DNA of 45,910 nt from Liquorilactobacillus satsumensis DSM 16230 = JCM 12392 (GCF_001435195.1 NZ_AZFQ01000055.1:62126-108035), one strand, 5' to 3'. Positions 15,987-24,682 are shown, counted from the first letter of the stretch. The notes: generated from the letters alone by a model not told the origin. A program made the numbers and translations.

Positions 15987-17835
15987 CCCACAAATCCCCC
16001 TCATATTCTTCGTAAGGTAACGAAATATAGAACGTTGAGCCCTTTCCTTCGACACTATCAACCCAGATCTTACCACCGTGCATCTCAATAACCTCTTTAG
16101 AAATGGCTAAGCCTAGACCTGTTCCGCCCTGAGCTCGCGAACGTGCCTTATCTACTCGGAAGAAACGGTCAAAAATATGTGCAACATCTTTTTTAGGAAT
16201 TCCCAGACCTTGATCAGAGATACTTAGGATTACGTGATTGTGTGTCTCAAGTAAGCGGCAGGTTATAACCCCGCCATCTGGAGAATATTTAATCGCGTTA
16301 TTCATGATATTATCCACGACCTGCATAAACTTGTCTGTGTCAATCTCCACCCAGAGTTCACGCCGGGTAAAATCACGTTTAATAGTATAGTGCTTGGCAT
16401 TACGCGCATCGTCATCATCTGTTTTCAGCATCATATCAAAACGATCAAGAATATAGTTGTAAAGTTCGTTCAAGTTAACCAGCTCAAGTTCAAGCTTAGA
16501 CGTCCCAGAATCCATGCGTGACAAACTTAAGAGATCATTAATCATTCTGATCATCCGTTCAGTCTCATCTTGTGTCACTTTGATAAAATGCGGTGCCACT
16601 TTAGCATCTTTCCATGCGCCATCACTGAGCGCTTCAATATAACTGCGCATACTTGTCAAAGGTGTCCGCAATTCATGTGAGACATTCGACACAAATTCAC
16701 GCCGTTCACGATCTATCCGCTGCTGTTCAGTTACATCATGCAGCACACATACCAACCCACTGATGAAACCAGATTCTCTTTGAATTAATGAAAAATAAGC
16801 ATTTAAAATCTGTTCATGCTCATCATCAGAAAGATCAATCACGATTTCATCCTGATTTTCAAGCAAATCTCGCAGTGTATATCTTCCACGAATGTTAAGA
16901 ATATCCAGTACAGATTGTCCATCTGCGACATCCGGATCAATATTCAAATCTTCAGAAGCTGTTTCATTCATAATAATTACGTTTCCACGGCGATCAGTCG
17001 CAATCACGCCGTCTGACATATGTGAAAGAACACTATCCAAACGTCTTTGTTCAGCCTCTGAGGATTCTTGGGCTTCTTCGACTCGGACTGAAAGGTTGTT
17101 AACCGCCTGTGCTAATTGTCCCAATTCATCTGTCCCGTAGACTTTAACTTGACCAGAATAGTCACCTTGAGCAATTCGACTAGTTTGTTTTTTCATATCA
17201 TCAATTGGACGAGTAATTGCTCTTGAGATTAAGATTGCCAGCATTAGTCCAAAGACAGTTGCAATCAAAGCCGCCGTGACAAAAATCACCGTAACCTTAT
17301 GAATCGAGTCATAGACCGATTCCAAGCTAGCACGCAAATAAACTGCACCCACTAGCGTATTGGTATTTCCACTGGCACTAAAAAGCGGTGTAATAGAAAC
17401 ATAATAGGGCTTGTTATCTGAACGGTCATACGTTGACTTGGCATATGAGCGCTCATTGTACAAGACCTGTTTGATATCACTGTTAGTTGTTTTTTGCCCG
17501 ACAATTCCTTGGTTGTTAACATCACTATCTCCGCGAATTGTCCCTTTGGTATCAACCACTTGGACTTCAGTCACATTCGAGCTGTCAATATCTTCCAAAA
17601 TATCACGAATATTTGAATTTGCCTTCTTGGTGTTGCTACGCGCAAGATTGTCAATTAATGAATTATCAATATAACTTGAGAGTTCCACCTGCTGTTTGAA
17701 AGTCTTGACGTTATCTTTTTTTAATTGTTGCACAAAATAGGCCCCTACGATTTGAAATGTTATTAACAATAACAAAGCAAACACAAGTGCAATCTTAAAA
17801 TGAATTGATTGAAAAAAATGCAGTTTTTTATTCAT
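15976..17835 (-). CDS. walK: WalK essential sensor histidine kinase
   Basis: The 619-residue kinase senses cell-wall state and phosphorylates WalR. Domains in order: membrane segment 13-33, extracellular PAS-like domain about 40-180, membrane segment 181-203, HAMP about 205-257, cytoplasmic PAS about 262-370, HisKA with His387 (SHELRTP) and a HATPase domain with NAIKYSP and the glycine boxes DQGLGIP and GGTGLGL. The length matches the family. It lies 35 bases after walR and overlaps walH. Nothing looks broken. Confidence 0.98.
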   Translation of the reverse strand: MNKKLHFFQSIHFKIALVFALLLLITFQIVGAYFVQQLKKDNVKTFKQQVELSSYIDNSLIDNLARSNTKKANSNIRDILEDIDSSNVTEVQVVDTKGTIRGDSDVNNQGIVGQKTTNSDIKQVLYNERSYAKSTYDRSDNKPYYVSITPLFSASGNTNTLVGAVYLRASLESVYDSIHKVTVIFVTAALIATVFGLMLAILISRAITRPIDDMKKQTSRIAQGDYSGQVKVYGTDELGQLAQAVNNLSVRVEEAQESSEAEQRRLDSVLSHMSDGVIATDRRGNVIIMNETASEDLNIDPDVADGQSVLDILNIRGRYTLRDLLENQDEIVIDLSDDEHEQILNAYFSLIQRESGFISGLVCVLHDVTEQQRIDRERREFVSNVSHELRTPLTSMRSYIEALSDGAWKDAKVAPHFIKVTQDETERMIRMINDLLSLSRMDSGTSKLELELVNLNELYNYILDRFDMMLKTDDDDARNAKHYTIKRDFTRRELWVEIDTDKFMQVVDNIMNNAIKYSPDGGVITCRLLETHNHVILSISDQGLGIPKKDVAHIFDRFFRVDKARSRAQGGTGLGLAISKEVIEMHGGKIWVDSVEGKGSTFYISLPYEEYEGDLWDEN

Positions 17836-17870
17836 TATTACTCCAAAAAGAACTAAGACTTTCTAAATTT

Positions 17871-18581
17871 CTATTCTGCTTCTGGATTACGCAGATAGTA
17901 ACCCACACCGCGTCGTGTAATCAGCCAAATCGGACGGCTAGGATTATCTTCGACTTTTTCACGCAGGCGACGCACCGTCACATCCACCGTCCGCACATCA
18001 CCAAAGTAATCATAACCCCAGACAGTTTGCAAAAGATGTTCACGTGTCATTACCTGCCCGATATGTTTTGCCAAATAGTACAGCAATTCAAACTCACGGT
18101 GTGTCAACTCAATCTTTTCGTCGCGCTTAGATACCATATACGCTTCAGGATGGATTGTAAGATCACCAATTGTGATTTCACTATTTTTTTCCTCCTCTGA
18201 TTGAACTGCCGCTGCTGCGCTCGTTTGTCGCCGTAAATTTGCTTTGACACGGGCCACCAACTCACGGTTTGAAAACGGCTTTGTTACATAGTCATCGGCA
18301 CCTAATTCCAGTCCAAGAACTTTGTCAATTTCCGCATCCTTAGCTGTCACCATGATAATCGGCATATCATACTTTTTACGCACTTCACGGGCAACTTCCA
18401 AGCCATCAATCTTAGGCAGCATAATATCAAGCAGGATCAGGTCCGGCACAACCTCTTCAACTTGATCCAAAGCTTCTTGACCATCATAGGCCGTGTAAAC
18501 GTCAAAGCCTTCTTTAGTTAAATTGAATTTAACAATATCCGAAATTGGTTTTTCATCATCAACTACTAAAATCTTCTTCAT
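17871..18581 (-). CDS. walR: WalR essential response regulator
   Basis: The 236-residue OmpR-type regulator has a receiver domain with Asp52 as phospho-acceptor (LLDIMLP), acidic pocket DD8-9 and the switch Lys in TKPFS. Its winged helix ends in the recognition region [12 protein letters not shown]. It controls cell-wall hydrolase genes with WalK. It is the first gene of walRKHIJ. Start ATG 18581 has AAAGGAG upstream, and a consensus-like promoter lies about 130 bases before it. Confidence 0.98.
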   Translation of the reverse strand: MKKILVVDDEKPISDIVKFNLTKEGFDVYTAYDGQEALDQVEEVVPDLILLDIMLPKIDGLEVAREVRKKYDMPIIMVTAKDAEIDKVLGLELGADDYVTKPFSNRELVARVKANLRRQTSAAAAVQSEEEKNSEITIGDLTIHPEAYMVSKRDEKIELTHREFELLYYLAKHIGQVMTREHLLQTVWGYDYFGDVRTVDVTVRRLREKVEDNPSRPIWLITRRGVGYYLRNPEAE

Positions 18582-18706
18582 TATGAAACTCCTTTCCTAA
18601 AGCACACACTGACGCATATCTGTTAGCTTTAGAATTATTAGTGTTTCCTGGATTTTTAAGATCTATCAGTCTCTTATTGAAAAAATCAACACAGTAAACC
18701 TCTTCT

Positions 18707-18735
18707 ATTATAACCTATCCCATTCTGGTTGCCAA
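18707..18735 (-). promoter_or_regulatory. Promoter of the walRKHIJ operon
   Basis: On the minus strand TTGGCA (18730-18735) and a perfect TATAAT (18707-18712) are separated by exactly 17 bases. It lies about 125 bases before walR, leaving a leader that could hold regulation. Confidence 0.75.
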
Positions 18736-18775
18736 ACCAGGTTTTATAACCACTCATGCCACTCGTGGTTCGTGC

Positions 18776-18781
18776 TATAAT
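18776..18781 (+). promoter_or_regulatory. Extended minus-10 promoter of the B6 kinase operon
   Basis: TGCTATAAT is a perfect extended minus-10; no good minus-35 is seen. An inverted repeat AACCAC / GTGGTT (about 18747-18769) overlaps the expected minus-35 position and could be an operator. Confidence 0.6.
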
Positions 18782-18817
18782 ATGTTCACATTAAAATTAT
18801 ATAAAGGAGTTTAGGCC

Positions 18818-19660
18818 ATGACAGCATCTATCTTGATTTCTCAGGATCTCTCCTGCGCCGGTCAAGTCTCAATGACCGTCGCGCTTCCGCTTCTGGGTGC
18901 ACTGGGGTTCAGGCCGACCATCCTTCCCACTGCACTGCTTTCAACACATACAGGCGGCTTAGGCGCAAATACTTACCTTGATCTTAGTTCAGAAATGACT
19001 AAAATCATTGCCCATTGGGAAACATTACCCCTTTCTTTTTCTGCCATCTATTTAGGATACTTGGGAAACAAAGCTGTAGATGTTTTGCTAAAAGAACGTC
19101 TCCGCATTGGTACAGCGAAAAGCCTGTGGCTAATTGATCCCGTGATGGGCGATCACGGTCGGCTCTACCGTGGCTTCACCGCCGCTTACGTTACAAAAAT
19201 GCGCAAACTAGCTGCACATGCATCTCTTTTGACGCCAAATGTAACTGAAGCCCAGCTTTTGCTAGGTCAAACATGCACCTCAGGAACTATTTCCAATGCG
19301 CAGGCACATAGCATCGTGGGTGCGCTTAAGCAAAAATTCACTGCCTCAGCAATTTTGCTTACGGGTGTCCAATTAAACAATGGTCAAATCGGAGTTTTTG
19401 GCTCTGACGCTATTTCCCGGGAAATATGGGAACTCCAACGCAAAAAACTCCCTGGCAGTTATTTTGGCACCGGGGATCTTTTTGCAAGTATTCTTTTGGC
19501 GACGCTGCTTAAGAAAAAAAAGCTTAAAACAGCTGCAACCAGTGCAATGGACTTCGTTAGCGCTTGCATTGAAAACGCACAGACAGAAAAAAACCGTGAT
19601 TCGCGCTTTGGTCTTGATTATTCTCAACAATTGTCTGTATTATTAAAACAACTTACTTAA
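18818..19660 (+). CDS. pdxK: Pyridoxine/pyridoxamine/pyridoxal kinase (PdxK/ThiD-like)
   Basis: The 280-residue ribokinase-fold enzyme has the vitamin kinase pattern: ISQDLSCAGQVS at the N-terminus, DPVMGDHG (107-114), a TPNVTEA segment and the catalytic GTGD with Asp220. The cysteine-free GDHG form and the adjacent B6-type S component point to pyridoxal kinase rather than hydroxymethylpyrimidine kinase, but ThiD activity cannot be excluded. Start ATG 18818 has AAAGGAG upstream. The downstream S-component gene is 15 bases away. A perfect Noc-type palindrome lies inside the gene (codons 199-203). Confidence 0.85.
   Translation: MTASILISQDLSCAGQVSMTVALPLLGALGFRPTILPTALLSTHTGGLGANTYLDLSSEMTKIIAHWETLPLSFSAIYLGYLGNKAVDVLLKERLRIGTAKSLWLIDPVMGDHGRLYRGFTAAYVTKMRKLAAHASLLTPNVTEAQLLLGQTCTSGTISNAQAHSIVGALKQKFTASAILLTGVQLNNGQIGVFGSDAISREIWELQRKKLPGSYFGTGDLFASILLATLLKKKKLKTAATSAMDFVSACIENAQTEKNRDSRFGLDYSQQLSVLLKQLT
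19412..19425. promoter_or_regulatory. Noc-binding-type palindrome within pdxK
   Basis: ATTTCCCGGGAAAT is a perfect match to the 14-bp Noc binding sequence known from Bacillus. Noc bound to such sites blocks division over the nucleoid. Here it encodes part of the kinase (Ile-Ser-Arg-Glu). Confidence 0.75.
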
Positions 19661-19675
19661 AGGAGGGAGAACATT

Positions 19676-20233
19676 ATGCGAAAAGAACAAAATTCACTCA
19701 AAATGATTGTTTTAACCGGTCTCTTTGCAGCTATCATTTATCTTGGAATTTTTATTTTACGAATTCCGATTCCAGCCCTCGTTGGCAGACCATTTATTCA
19801 TTTTGGAAATACACTCGCCGCTTTAGCTGTCCTTTTTCTCGGATTGCGCAATGGGGTTTTAGCTGGAGCAATTGGTCTTGGGGGCTTTGATATTCTTAAT
19901 GGCTACGCTTTAACCTCTTGGTTGACAATTTTAGAGGTCATTATCGTTGGAATTGTGCTTAACGCTGTTTTTAAAGCATTTGGTTATCAAGACACCAAAA
20001 GAAATATTATTTTACTAGGAATTACAGCCGGTGCGACTAAAATTTTGACCTCATACTGTACCGCAATTATTGAAGCCCTGATGGTTGGAACATCTTTTAA
20101 AACAGCGATTGTCGCATCTTTCCTAAGTCTGCCGGCTACTGTGATTAATTCAATCTCAACCGCGATTTGTGTCCCGTTACTGTATTTCACTTTCAGAACT
20201 GTAATTTCAGCTACAACCCACGGATCGCGTTGA
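19676..20233 (+). CDS. ECF transporter S component, probably for vitamin B6
   Basis: The 185-residue membrane protein has about six spans and the S-component pattern: a basic N-terminus, LTGLFAAIIYLGIF in helix 1, and LGLRNGVLAGAIGLGGFDILNG in the middle. S components capture a vitamin and share a common energising module (EcfA, EcfA', EcfT), which is not in this window. The gene is 15 bases after the B6 kinase, with AGGAGG before the ATG. Such pairs (PdxU-type) are predicted to import pyridoxine and trap it by phosphorylation. The substrate is inferred from the pair. Confidence 0.85.
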   Translation: MRKEQNSLKMIVLTGLFAAIIYLGIFILRIPIPALVGRPFIHFGNTLAALAVLFLGLRNGVLAGAIGLGGFDILNGYALTSWLTILEVIIVGIVLNAVFKAFGYQDTKRNIILLGITAGATKILTSYCTAIIEALMVGTSFKTAIVASFLSLPATVINSISTAICVPLLYFTFRTVISATTHGSR

Positions 20234-20274
20234 CGCCGATTCCTGCCAGCCAAAAATACTTTTTAAATTTTCTA

Positions 20275-20303
20275 TTGCATAATAGTATTAGTCATGGTAA
20301 TAT
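20275..20303 (+). promoter_or_regulatory. Promoter of tRNA-Lys
   Basis: TTGCAT and TAATAT are separated by 17 bases; the tRNA starts 22 bases later. Confidence 0.65.
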
Positions 20304-20325
20304 ATTTCTTGTTGATGAGTTATTT

Positions 20326-20398
20326 GGGTGGCTAGCTCAGCTGGCAGAGCAACGGACTCTTAATCCGTGGGTCCAGGGTTCGATCCCCTGGCCACCCA
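20326..20398 (+). tRNA. tRNA-Lys (anticodon CTT)
   Basis: A full cloverleaf is seen: acceptor GGGTGGC / GCCACCC, anticodon stem ACGGA / TCCGT, loop CTCTTAA with anticodon CTT, and T-loop TTCGATC. The anticodon reads AAG. The 3' CCA is not encoded. It stands alone and is followed by a terminator. Confidence 0.95.
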
Positions 20399-20412
20399 TC
20401 AGAGGTTTACTA

Positions 20413-20459
20413 AACCAGTAATCATTAGGTATCAAAATGCCGTGATTATTGGTTTTTTT
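20413..20459 (+). terminator. Terminator of tRNA-Lys
   Basis: A 12-bp stem AACCAGTAATCA / TGATTATTGGTT (one G:U pair) is followed by a run of seven T. Confidence 0.85.
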
Positions 20460-20541
20460 GTATTTAAAAAAATTTGCATTGTATAGAATGTCAGTAATAA
20501 TCAAAAAAGTTAGCCAAAAAAGAACTTGCGCGGGGCAGTGG

Positions 20542-20571
20542 CTGTTACTCAATCGAGTAGCAGTTTTTTTT
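20542..20571 (+). terminator. Terminator without an obvious upstream gene
   Basis: The stem CTGTTACTC / GAGTAGCAG (one G:U pair, loop AATC) is followed by eight T on the plus strand. The nearest plus-strand gene, tRNA-Lys, already has its own terminator. It overlaps the stop codon of the minus-strand DUF1648 gene. It may serve a decayed gene or an unseen small RNA. Confidence 0.7.
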
Positions 20572-20941
20572 AGTTAAAAAAAGCACTCCCCTTAAAAATC
20601 AACATCAATAAAATATAGAAATAGTTAATTGAACCCAACATGCACAATAATTGCACCGCAAATAAAAATATTTTAATAAAAAGAGTGGTGGATGTACCTG
20701 GCAGATATTTTCTATCTACATAGTTTGATTTACTGATATAGCTAACACCTATTAATAATACGGGCAAGAAAAAAATTGCAAACTTCCCCTTTCCCCAAAG
20801 ATCCACAGAATTTAACCCAATGTGCAGCGGAATCACATCAGGCAAGTAAAAGTATATAACACATGCTAAGAAAAACTCCAAAACATAAATTACTATAAAA
20901 CAGTAGAACGAGCGCTCATAAAGTTTTGAAAACCATCTCAT
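20570..20941 (-). CDS. Small DUF1648-type membrane protein
   Basis: The 123-residue protein has three or four membrane segments (about 12-33, 52-67, 86-105 and 106-118). Between the first two is the DUF1648 pattern LPDVIPLHIGLNSVDLWGKG. DUF1648 is part of SdpI-type immunity proteins, but this protein has only about half of that length, so it may be a short version or a remnant. Start ATG 20941 has a weak GGAG 11 bases upstream. The stop codon lies in the T-run of a plus-strand terminator. It is AT-rich and isolated between the two tRNA genes. Confidence 0.55.
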   Translation of the reverse strand: MRWFSKLYERSFYCFIVIYVLEFFLACVIYFYLPDVIPLHIGLNSVDLWGKGKFAIFFLPVLLIGVSYISKSNYVDRKYLPGTSTTLFIKIFLFAVQLLCMLGSINYFYILLMLIFKGSAFFN

Positions 20942-21016
20942 CGTACTTCTGCTCCAATCAAATTATCTTAAAGTCTCACTTATTTCGGCTAACCAAGTCA
21001 GCTAATCTTTTAATCT

Positions 21017-21466
21017 TCACACCTCCGTTAGTGTAACTGGATGTTTAATATATTTGAGAAAAAGCATCAAGTTAGTTGGCGATAATACCACGCTCTCATT
21101 TGCCTGCTGTAGTTTGAGCACCACAAGTCCACTGCTCAAGACTCTGGAATCCATTATTACTTTAACCGCTGCCTGCGAATCTTCTACCAAGACTAGCGGA
21201 GTGAGTGCTTTAATCCTCCCGTTAAAAATTTCTGCACGTTGCTTGGCAGTCGCAAGGATCAGTTCCTTATCCAAGTACAACCAGTCCTTCTTTACCGTTG
21301 TTCGCAAAATATATTGCTGCGTTGCTTTCTTAAAAAAAAGTTCACTGTACAGTGTTTGCCCCAACACCTCAGCGCCTCCAGCAACGAGTTCGGCTTGTTT
21401 GGCATACTCCAGTTTAATTTTTCTAAAAATAGCCAGTACGCGCCGATCATTAATCATTTCCATCAT
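21017..21466 (-). CDS. Hypothetical protein, 149 residues
   Basis: I recognise no family. The sequence has no membrane segment. It has a helical N-terminal half (about 1-60, e.g. VLAIFRKIKLEYAKQAELVA), then a mixed region and a C-terminal PTNLMLFLKYIKHPVTL. I start at ATG 21466, which has AAGGG nine bases upstream; a second ATG follows directly, and a GTG two codons earlier is too near the ribosome site. It lies between the DUF1648 gene and the aldo/keto reductase, with no clear partner. Confidence 0.6.
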   Translation of the reverse strand: MMEMINDRRVLAIFRKIKLEYAKQAELVAGGAEVLGQTLYSELFFKKATQQYILRTTVKKDWLYLDKELILATAKQRAEIFNGRIKALTPLVLVEDSQAAVKVIMDSRVLSSGLVVLKLQQANESVVLSPTNLMLFLKYIKHPVTLTEV

Positions 21467-21780
21467 CCTCACCGTCCCTTTTCATTTTATTTTGTAATGA
21501 CAATTAGATGACCCAATCTTCGTTGCCTAAATCTGCCTACCTGTAACCCCATTAACTTTTATGTCGTTGGAACACCGGATAATCAGCACCGCTTACGGCT
21601 TTCCTCCTATTTTTATTATAGCTCTTTGCCTATCACTGAGCTAAAATGAGCTCTAGAAAAAACATGCATTAGTGGTCTACTACCCTTAGTACATTGACCA
21701 AATAAGCAATTCACTTCACATTTATTAACCAAAGTAATAAGGTGAGCCTGTAACTAATTATTTTGAGGAGGATTGATTTG
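21467..21780. other. Divergent intergenic region
   Basis: A minus-strand TATAAT with a following AGGAGG (about 21602-21620) could start a leader transcript towards the 149-residue gene; a 20-codon GTG frame behind it is too weak to call. The plus side carries the ribosome site GAGGAGG of the reductase. Nothing else is clear. Confidence 0.35.
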
Positions 21781-22620
21781 ATGAACGTTCCTGTTAAAAC
21801 TCTGAATGACGGTCATTATATTCCAACTGTTGGGCTAGGTACCTATCAAATTCGTGGCGGTGCTGGTATTGATCAAGTTCTTGCTGCAATTCAAGATGGC
21901 TACCGTCTGCTAGATACATCTACCAATTATGATAGTGAAGGCATTGTTGGTGAAGCTATCAGAAGATCTGGGATTCCGCGTGCTGAATTCTTTGTAACTA
22001 GCAAACTCCCCGGTAAGTACCACCATTACGATGATGCGCTCATGATGCTGCAAGAGTCTCTTTGTCGCATGGGGCTTTCCTATTTTGATCTTTATTTAAT
22101 TCATTGGCCCCTTCCTAAACGTGGTCTGTATGTTGAAGCTTGGAAAGCACTAATTACGGCCCAAAAGCTTGGACTGTGCCGCTCAATTGGCGTTTCTAAT
22201 TTTGAGCCTGCACACCTTGATAAATTAATTTCAGAAACAGGTGTAACCCCAGCTGTAAACCAGATCGAGGTTCATCCGTACTGGGTTCAAGAAGAAAGGC
22301 TGGCTGAGGATAAGAAACGTGGAATTCTCACAGAAGCATGGAGTCCACTTGGACGAGGAAGTGCAGCACTCCAAGAGCCCCTACTTAAAGAATTGGCCCA
22401 AAAGTATCACAAAGGTGTTGGTCAAATTATTTTACGCTGGCATACACAACGTGGCATTGTTCCACTTCCAAAATCAAGCAAGCTTATCCATCAAAGAGAA
22501 AATCTCGCTCTTTTTGACTTCACTTTAACAGCAGCTGAAATTGCACAGATTAATACCTTGAATCGCGCAGATGGCAGAGTTGACGACCAAGATCCAAATG
22601 AATACGAAGAATTTGATTAA
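21781..22620 (+). CDS. Aldo/keto reductase
   Basis: The 279-residue TIM-barrel enzyme reduces aldehydes or ketones with NADPH. The catalytic tetrad is complete: Asp45, Tyr50 (DTSTNYDSE), Lys75 (SKLPGKY) and His108 (LIHWPLP). The cofactor region LPKSSK lies near the C-terminus. I start at ATG 21781, with GAGGAGG nine bases upstream; the frame is open six codons earlier through that ribosome site. It is close to the YtbE/YvgN and 2,5-diketogluconate reductase group. The gene is single; no substrate is indicated by neighbours. Confidence 0.93.
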   Translation: MNVPVKTLNDGHYIPTVGLGTYQIRGGAGIDQVLAAIQDGYRLLDTSTNYDSEGIVGEAIRRSGIPRAEFFVTSKLPGKYHHYDDALMMLQESLCRMGLSYFDLYLIHWPLPKRGLYVEAWKALITAQKLGLCRSIGVSNFEPAHLDKLISETGVTPAVNQIEVHPYWVQEERLAEDKKRGILTEAWSPLGRGSAALQEPLLKELAQKYHKGVGQIILRWHTQRGIVPLPKSSKLIHQRENLALFDFTLTAAEIAQINTLNRADGRVDDQDPNEYEEFD

Positions 22621-22722
22621 TATAAATATTTATATTTTTTAGCTTTAAATAACCACCTAAGTTACCTTTGATTTATGCTCATTTTTCCACCATTGAATTT
22701 TTGCATTTTTCACAAAAAAATG

Positions 22723-22751
22723 TTTACAAGGATGATTATATATGATATAAC
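22723..22751 (+). promoter_or_regulatory. Promoter of tRNA-Asn
   Basis: TTTACA and TATAAC are separated by 17 bases, 32 bases before the tRNA. Confidence 0.55.
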
Positions 22752-22783
22752 TATATTTGTCTTGAAAAACATTGTAGTGTAAT

Positions 22784-22855
22784 TGCTCAGTAGTTCAGTG
22801 GTAGAATAATTGACTGTTAATCAAGAGGTCGTAGGTTCGAATCCTACCTGAGCAG
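22784..22855 (+). tRNA. tRNA-Asn (anticodon GTT), with weak stems
   Basis: The cloverleaf has acceptor TGCTCAG / CTGAGCA, anticodon loop CTGTTAA (GTT) and a perfect T-arm GTAGG-TTCGAAT-CCTAC. The D-stem GTTC / GAAT has a G:U closing pair. The anticodon stem ATTGA / TCAAG has an A.G mismatch at its top and only one G:C pair. CCA is not encoded. It looks intact enough to work but more degenerate than usual. Confidence 0.88.
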
Positions 22856-22861
22856 TAATTC

Positions 22862-22908
22862 AGAGGATTAAGCAAAACATTCGTTTTGACTTAGTCCTCT
22901 ATTTTTTT
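22862..22908 (+). terminator. Terminator of tRNA-Asn
   Basis: A long stem AGAGGATTAAG / CTTAGTCCTCT, extended by CAAAAC / GTTTTG around a four-base loop, is followed by seven T. Confidence 0.88.
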
Positions 22909-22981
22909 ATAATCTATTTTTCATCAAGTGTATCTTCAGTTTTGTCCAGTTGATACTCCTTTAATAAATTTATAGCTGTAA

Positions 22982-23017
22982 AAAAAGGTTCTGTTTCACG
23001 TGAAACAGAACCTTTTT
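22982..23017. promoter_or_regulatory. parS: parS site 2 inside a perfect 36-bp palindrome
   Basis: TGTTTCACGTGAAACA (22992-23007) is a perfect parS variant. It is the centre of a 36-bp perfect palindrome that begins AAAAAGGTTC and ends GAACCTTTTT. The T-runs at both ends make it look like a bidirectional terminator between tRNA-Asn and the convergent metallophosphoesterase gene. The palindrome has no spacer, so the RNA hairpin loop would use parS bases. Confidence 0.85.
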
Positions 23018-23122
23018 AAAGTTAATCACTATTCAGTCAGTTCTTTTCGCGCTAACTGACTCAGTTTAAAGGTGGTACTGCACCTGCTAGCTAGTTCTGC
23101 TGACTAGCAGAGCATCAGTCCC

Positions 23123-24682
23123 CTACCTACCAGTCATGATGACTTGATAAATATTATGCTTTATTTTTCTAGGAGTCAACAATCCTTCATTCTTTTGCAG
23201 ATAGTCTGTAATCATTTCCGGCATGGAGCGTGTGCACACAAACACTATCTGTTTGGGAGTATACATCCGAAATGCACCTCCCAAGGCGCGATATTGGCTG
23301 ACTACCAGTCGAAATTGTTGTGTTGCTTGAACCGGCTTTCCCTGATACTTTAATTTTATTAACCGCTCCCCGACAGGCTGCGCAACATCAATCACGTAGT
23401 CAATTCCAGCATAAAGATCGTAATTATAATGCGGAATTAGTGGCCCATACGCTCCTTGGCGCACTCCAATTTTTCCTGCTTGAATATCCCAATAAGCTGC
23501 ATTTTGTTCTAAGGCAGCTCGTAACTGTGCTCCCGTAATCTGTAAAACGGCTAATTTATTTTCAAAGGGATAATTGCGTTTCACATCTCTAATGGTGACC
23601 TGCTCTGAAAATCCTGTAACTGCATCACTGTAAAGTGCAACTGCTGAAATCTCAGCCCCAGTAGCCTCTAACTGAACTTGATTAAGCAAGTCTACAAAAG
23701 GATGCCCCTCTAACCGTGCCTGTGCCGGATTCTTAAGCTGAAAACCAGCTCCCAATCGAGCGAGCGGCTGCACTAACCATTTTTGTGTCCTTTGTTCGAA
23801 ACACTCTAAAAGAGCACTGATCTCCTTATCAGGCTGCTCATGTGCAACCGGCAGCAGTGTAGCGTGACTTTGCTGAATCGTTTTGGATTTGCACGCTACT
23901 TCTAACTCAATCATACCTACGTACTCACCATTTTGCCCGGGTTGAATCGTTGGTACTCCATTAACATGTGTCGCAATTCTACGGTGCTGATGCCCAGTAA
24001 TCAGAGCAGCTACTCCTGGAATTTTGCTTAACGCAAATGCCTCGTCAGCTCCATCTATTGGTTCCCCTGCAACTTCTGTCACTAATTCACCGTATCCTCC
24101 ATGATAGGAAACTAGTACTAAATCCGCTTGCTTTTGCAAAAATGGTACATATTTTTTAGCTGTTGCAACTGCTGATTCAAAGTGTAAACCAGTAATATTT
24201 TGAGCCGGTTCCCAATGTGGAACAAATTGAGTCGTTAATCCTAAAATAGCAATTTTAACCCCCTTTTTCTCTACAATCGTATAGGCTCTGCCAAAATATG
24301 GTTGCCCCTCTTCATCAAGAATATTGGCACATAACAACGGATACTTTCTCACCTGTAATGCCTTTTCTAAGGAAAAACGGCCATAGTCGAATTCATGATT
24401 CCCCAAGACACCCGCGTCATAATGCAATAAATTAACTGCTTCAATCAGCGGTGCAACGCTTTTTTCGCATTTTTCCAAGTAGGATGTTAAGGGAGAACCC
24501 TGGAGAAGATCACCATTTTCAATCGTGATCACGATTGTATCTTTAGTCGCCTGCTTGTGAATGCGCTTAATCAAAGAAGCAGCCTTAGCAAGTCCGAGAC
24601 TCTTTTGATCATGTTTTGTACAATAAAGGGTTGGAAAGACGTGACCATGAATGTCGCTTGTCACCAATATTTTTATGTGCAT
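23123..24682 (-). CDS. Metallophosphoesterase/5'-nucleotidase family protein
   Basis: The 519-residue protein has an N-terminal calcineurin-like domain with all metal motifs: SDIHGH, NGDLLQGS, GNHEFD, SYHGG and GHQH. A 5'-nucleotidase C-terminal domain follows (about 330-500). The family splits nucleotide monophosphates or 2',3'-cyclic nucleotides. There is no signal peptide, so it is probably cytoplasmic, like B. subtilis YunD. I start at ATG 24682, with TTGAGGGA upstream; the frame runs 14 codons further without a ribosome site. The gene is single. The exact substrate is not shown. Confidence 0.88.
   Translation of the reverse strand: MHIKILVTSDIHGHVFPTLYCTKHDQKSLGLAKAASLIKRIHKQATKDTIVITIENGDLLQGSPLTSYLEKCEKSVAPLIEAVNLLHYDAGVLGNHEFDYGRFSLEKALQVRKYPLLCANILDEEGQPYFGRAYTIVEKKGVKIAILGLTTQFVPHWEPAQNITGLHFESAVATAKKYVPFLQKQADLVLVSYHGGYGELVTEVAGEPIDGADEAFALSKIPGVAALITGHQHRRIATHVNGVPTIQPGQNGEYVGMIELEVACKSKTIQQSHATLLPVAHEQPDKEISALLECFEQRTQKWLVQPLARLGAGFQLKNPAQARLEGHPFVDLLNQVQLEATGAEISAVALYSDAVTGFSEQVTIRDVKRNYPFENKLAVLQITGAQLRAALEQNAAYWDIQAGKIGVRQGAYGPLIPHYNYDLYAGIDYVIDVAQPVGERLIKLKYQGKPVQATQQFRLVVSQYRALGGAFRMYTPKQIVFVCTRSMPEMITDYLQKNEGLLTPRKIKHNIYQVIMTGR

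Noticed and set aside
15987-16088. Longer walH start reading 34 extra residues
   Set aside because: The extra part is inside walK in another frame; ATG 15986 has the ribosome site and the family N-terminus.
21560-21607. Possible 20-codon leader peptide with GTG start behind AGGAGG, minus strand
   Set aside because: The GTG is 13 bases from the ribosome site and nothing else supports translation.
20326-22855. Prophage or island bounded by the two tRNA genes
   Set aside because: No integrase, no direct repeat of either tRNA 3' end, and ordinary metabolic genes in between.
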